Below, piece by piece: positions 62,101 through 64,000 of a stretch of DNA of 64,000 nucleotides. Numbering within the stretch: position 1 is the stretch's first letter; each line of letters opens with the position of its first letter. This DNA comes from Phylloscopus collybita. Lineage: Eukaryota; Chordata; Aves; Passeriformes; Phylloscopidae. The stretch covers positions 4,216,001 to 4,280,000 of the forward strand of contig JAJNNQ010000129.1 of assembly GCA_027886175.1 (NCBI GenBank). The letters run 5' to 3'. The translations under genes were made by a program, and so were the position numbers. The notes below the pieces were generated by a model that had not been told where the DNA came from, searched no databases, and saw nothing but the letters and a program-made list of their open reading frames with translations.

Positions 62101-64000
62101 AAGCATTTTTTAAATATATGTATTTTCAACTGGATTTAATATCTAGACATAAGAAATAACTACATTCTTTGTGTGTTTAAATGCACCTTGCTGCTTAGTG
62201 ACAGGAAGCAGTACAATACTCGTCCTGCCTGTCTACCATAGAAACCTTAGGTGCAAATGCTTTACCAGAAAACCAAATTACTACAGAATGTTGCATTTTG
62301 TAAATTATCACATATTATCTATTTATTTTCTTATCGTTTTACATGTTACTAATACTAATCTTAAAAAACAACTTTTGCTTCTTAGCTTATAATAATAATT
62401 TATTCTGATGCATTTTCATTTCAACAGAAAGATTTGAAAACTGAGATATAAATCAAGTTTTCCTACTTAAAACATTGTCTAGTGAGTCTTGAAAGAAAAC
62501 ATTACTTGTGTCTATAAAACCATTAAAAAATATCTTCCCCCCAGAAGCAGGTAGCTAACAAGCGTTAGAGAAACACGCTTTTATAAATAATATATTATAA
62601 ATAATTTTATTTCAAAATTAAAATGGTCTGCTGTTTCAGCTTAGGATTTTTCTCTTGTAATCTCACCTGATACACCTGGTCATTACTGTGTCTTTTATTT
62701 GTACTACTGAAGTAATTTCTCCTAGTAATTCTATGACTGTAATTATATTTTATCCCGAGATAATGCTTGCATAAGGAATGCAACCTCCTTTAACAACCAT
62801 TTCCAGTAATTACACTGTATGCTTTAAGAATACTGAAACACACCCTTTATTCTCACTGAAATGAATGGGATTGAAAGCTCATGAAGAAGGACTGCTTTAA
62901 AAAAATATGTAAAATCCTGGAGCACGCTCCTATGGCAGTGGATGCTGAGTGCACTGGGTCAGCAGGGTAAATAAGCCAGAAGCACAGCTCCAGGCCAGCT
63001 CTGCAGCTCAGCACCAGCACTCCAGCATCCCTGGGCTTGAGGAGCCACCACAGAATCCCAACATCTCCCCAGAGCACCTGTGCTCCCTGTGCCTCAGCCC
63101 AGCAGGGGCTCACGAAACCTGCTGACATTCCTAGCATTACCTCCTGGGGAGAAACAGTTCAATAGCCACTAAAACAGCCCTAAGTAGCTGTTTCTTACTC
63201 TTTGTGCAAAGAGAGTAAAAAGGCAGATTTCTGAAGGACTTGGTATTTTACCTAAGAGGTCAGTTTTTTCAGTCCCATGTCAAGCATTAAAACCCAAGCA
63301 CAGAGCACAGGCTTACCAAGCATTCCCACAGAAAGCACAGGCCTTCAAAAAAAGTAATAGTTTCTGAACCTTCCACTCGAGCAACAAGAATAAAAAGAAG
63401 CTACACCATCTGCTCCCATAACATGCTTTTTCTCTTTTAACAGAGTCAACATTAAACCTTTTTAGAGGAAATCTGTATTTAGTAGAATTGCCATCACCCC
63501 AAATATGTTCACCATGAAATGTGAGCTGTTATGATCATAAATATATCACTTCTGTGACTGTAGAAGAACATTTTCACTTAAAGCAACAAAGAGCACTGGG
63601 GATCATGCTCTGAATATTCCTGTGGTCCCTTTCATTCCTGCAGTAAGAGGAGGGTGTGAGCACACTGAAAACTTGTGTGAGTTGCAGCACAGTGATTTTC
63701 TCCACTGCTTCAATTCCTCTACTGGGCACATACCTGGATGCATGTTAAAATGCTGAAAAATACTGATTGTTTTGGTGAACTGTCAAAATTCAGGAGAAAA
63801 TTCCTGTAAGATGTGGGACATACAAAGAACCTCTGTTCTTTTAATTCTTAACAGATACAAGCATGACTCCATTTATGGGGATATGGCTTGTTATCTATCC
63901 CAAAACCACAGGTCCGTTAATGTATTACTGTTCATTAAAGGTACAGAGGTGTTAAATGGAAGGAGAAACACCTTTGGGCCATATGGAAATGCATACAGGT
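59191..64000. other. AT-rich non-coding DNA to the window end
   Basis: No gene, RNA or repeat is recognised. A GC-richer patch at about 62920-63125 opens a 94-codon minus-strand frame without domain features. The other frames are AT-driven. Confidence 0.5.

Noticed and set aside
1..64000. CRISPR arrays, tRNA or rRNA genes, bacterial-type operons
   Set aside because: No spacer-repeat periodicity, no tRNA-like cloverleaf and no ribosomal core motif seen. The only tandem arrays are minisatellites and microsatellites.

Overview
The window looks like a stretch of bird nuclear genome, most likely a songbird. It carries 3' ends of CR1 LINEs and many solitary LTRs of endogenous retroviruses (ERVs) whose end motifs and 4-6 bp target-site duplications (TSDs) can be read directly. 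The rest is AT-rich non-coding DNA, intergenic or intronic. I recognise no cellular protein-coding exon, tRNA, rRNA or CRISPR array. The only coding-derived sequence I can defend is a broken ERV pol fragment at about 13.39-14.48 kb, covering the protease tail and most of the reverse transcriptase (RT).

Layout. 1-16 kb: mostly unique AT-rich DNA, with two solo LTRs of one family (4045-4336 and 6444-6745, each with a perfect 6-bp TSD), an opposite-strand ERVK-type LTR (6918-7425, perfect 6-bp TSD) and the orphan pol fragment. 15.7-24.4 kb: an antisense LTR-like element, a CR1 3' end, a near-perfect 15-bp-arm palindrome and a 655-bp LTR. 24.4-32.3 kb: nothing recognisable. 32.3-45.2 kb: a retroviral graveyard. 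It holds a 558-bp LTR, a 2.3-kb minus-strand LTR bounded by a 5-bp TSD that contains both a nested plus-strand LTR and a 17-bp GC-rich minisatellite, a second CR1 tail, a 1.34-kb LTR with a 4-bp TSD that contains a 45-bp G-rich minisatellite, a 355-bp LTR with an alpharetrovirus-like R region and a perfect 6-bp TSD, and a probable antisense LTR. 45.2-64 kb: mostly unique AT-rich DNA with a 58-nt T homopolymer, a pair of related dispersed repeats 4 kb apart, and a T/G-rich tract.

No genes act together here; the elements are independent insertions. The points most worth following are the two neighbouring LTRs that each carry their own expanded minisatellite, one of them an array of splice-donor-like and G-quadruplex-capable units; the nesting of one LTR inside another; and the alpharetrovirus-like solo LTR. 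The longest open frames in the window (up to 340 codons near 36-37 kb) are artefacts of the 17-bp repeat and are not genes.
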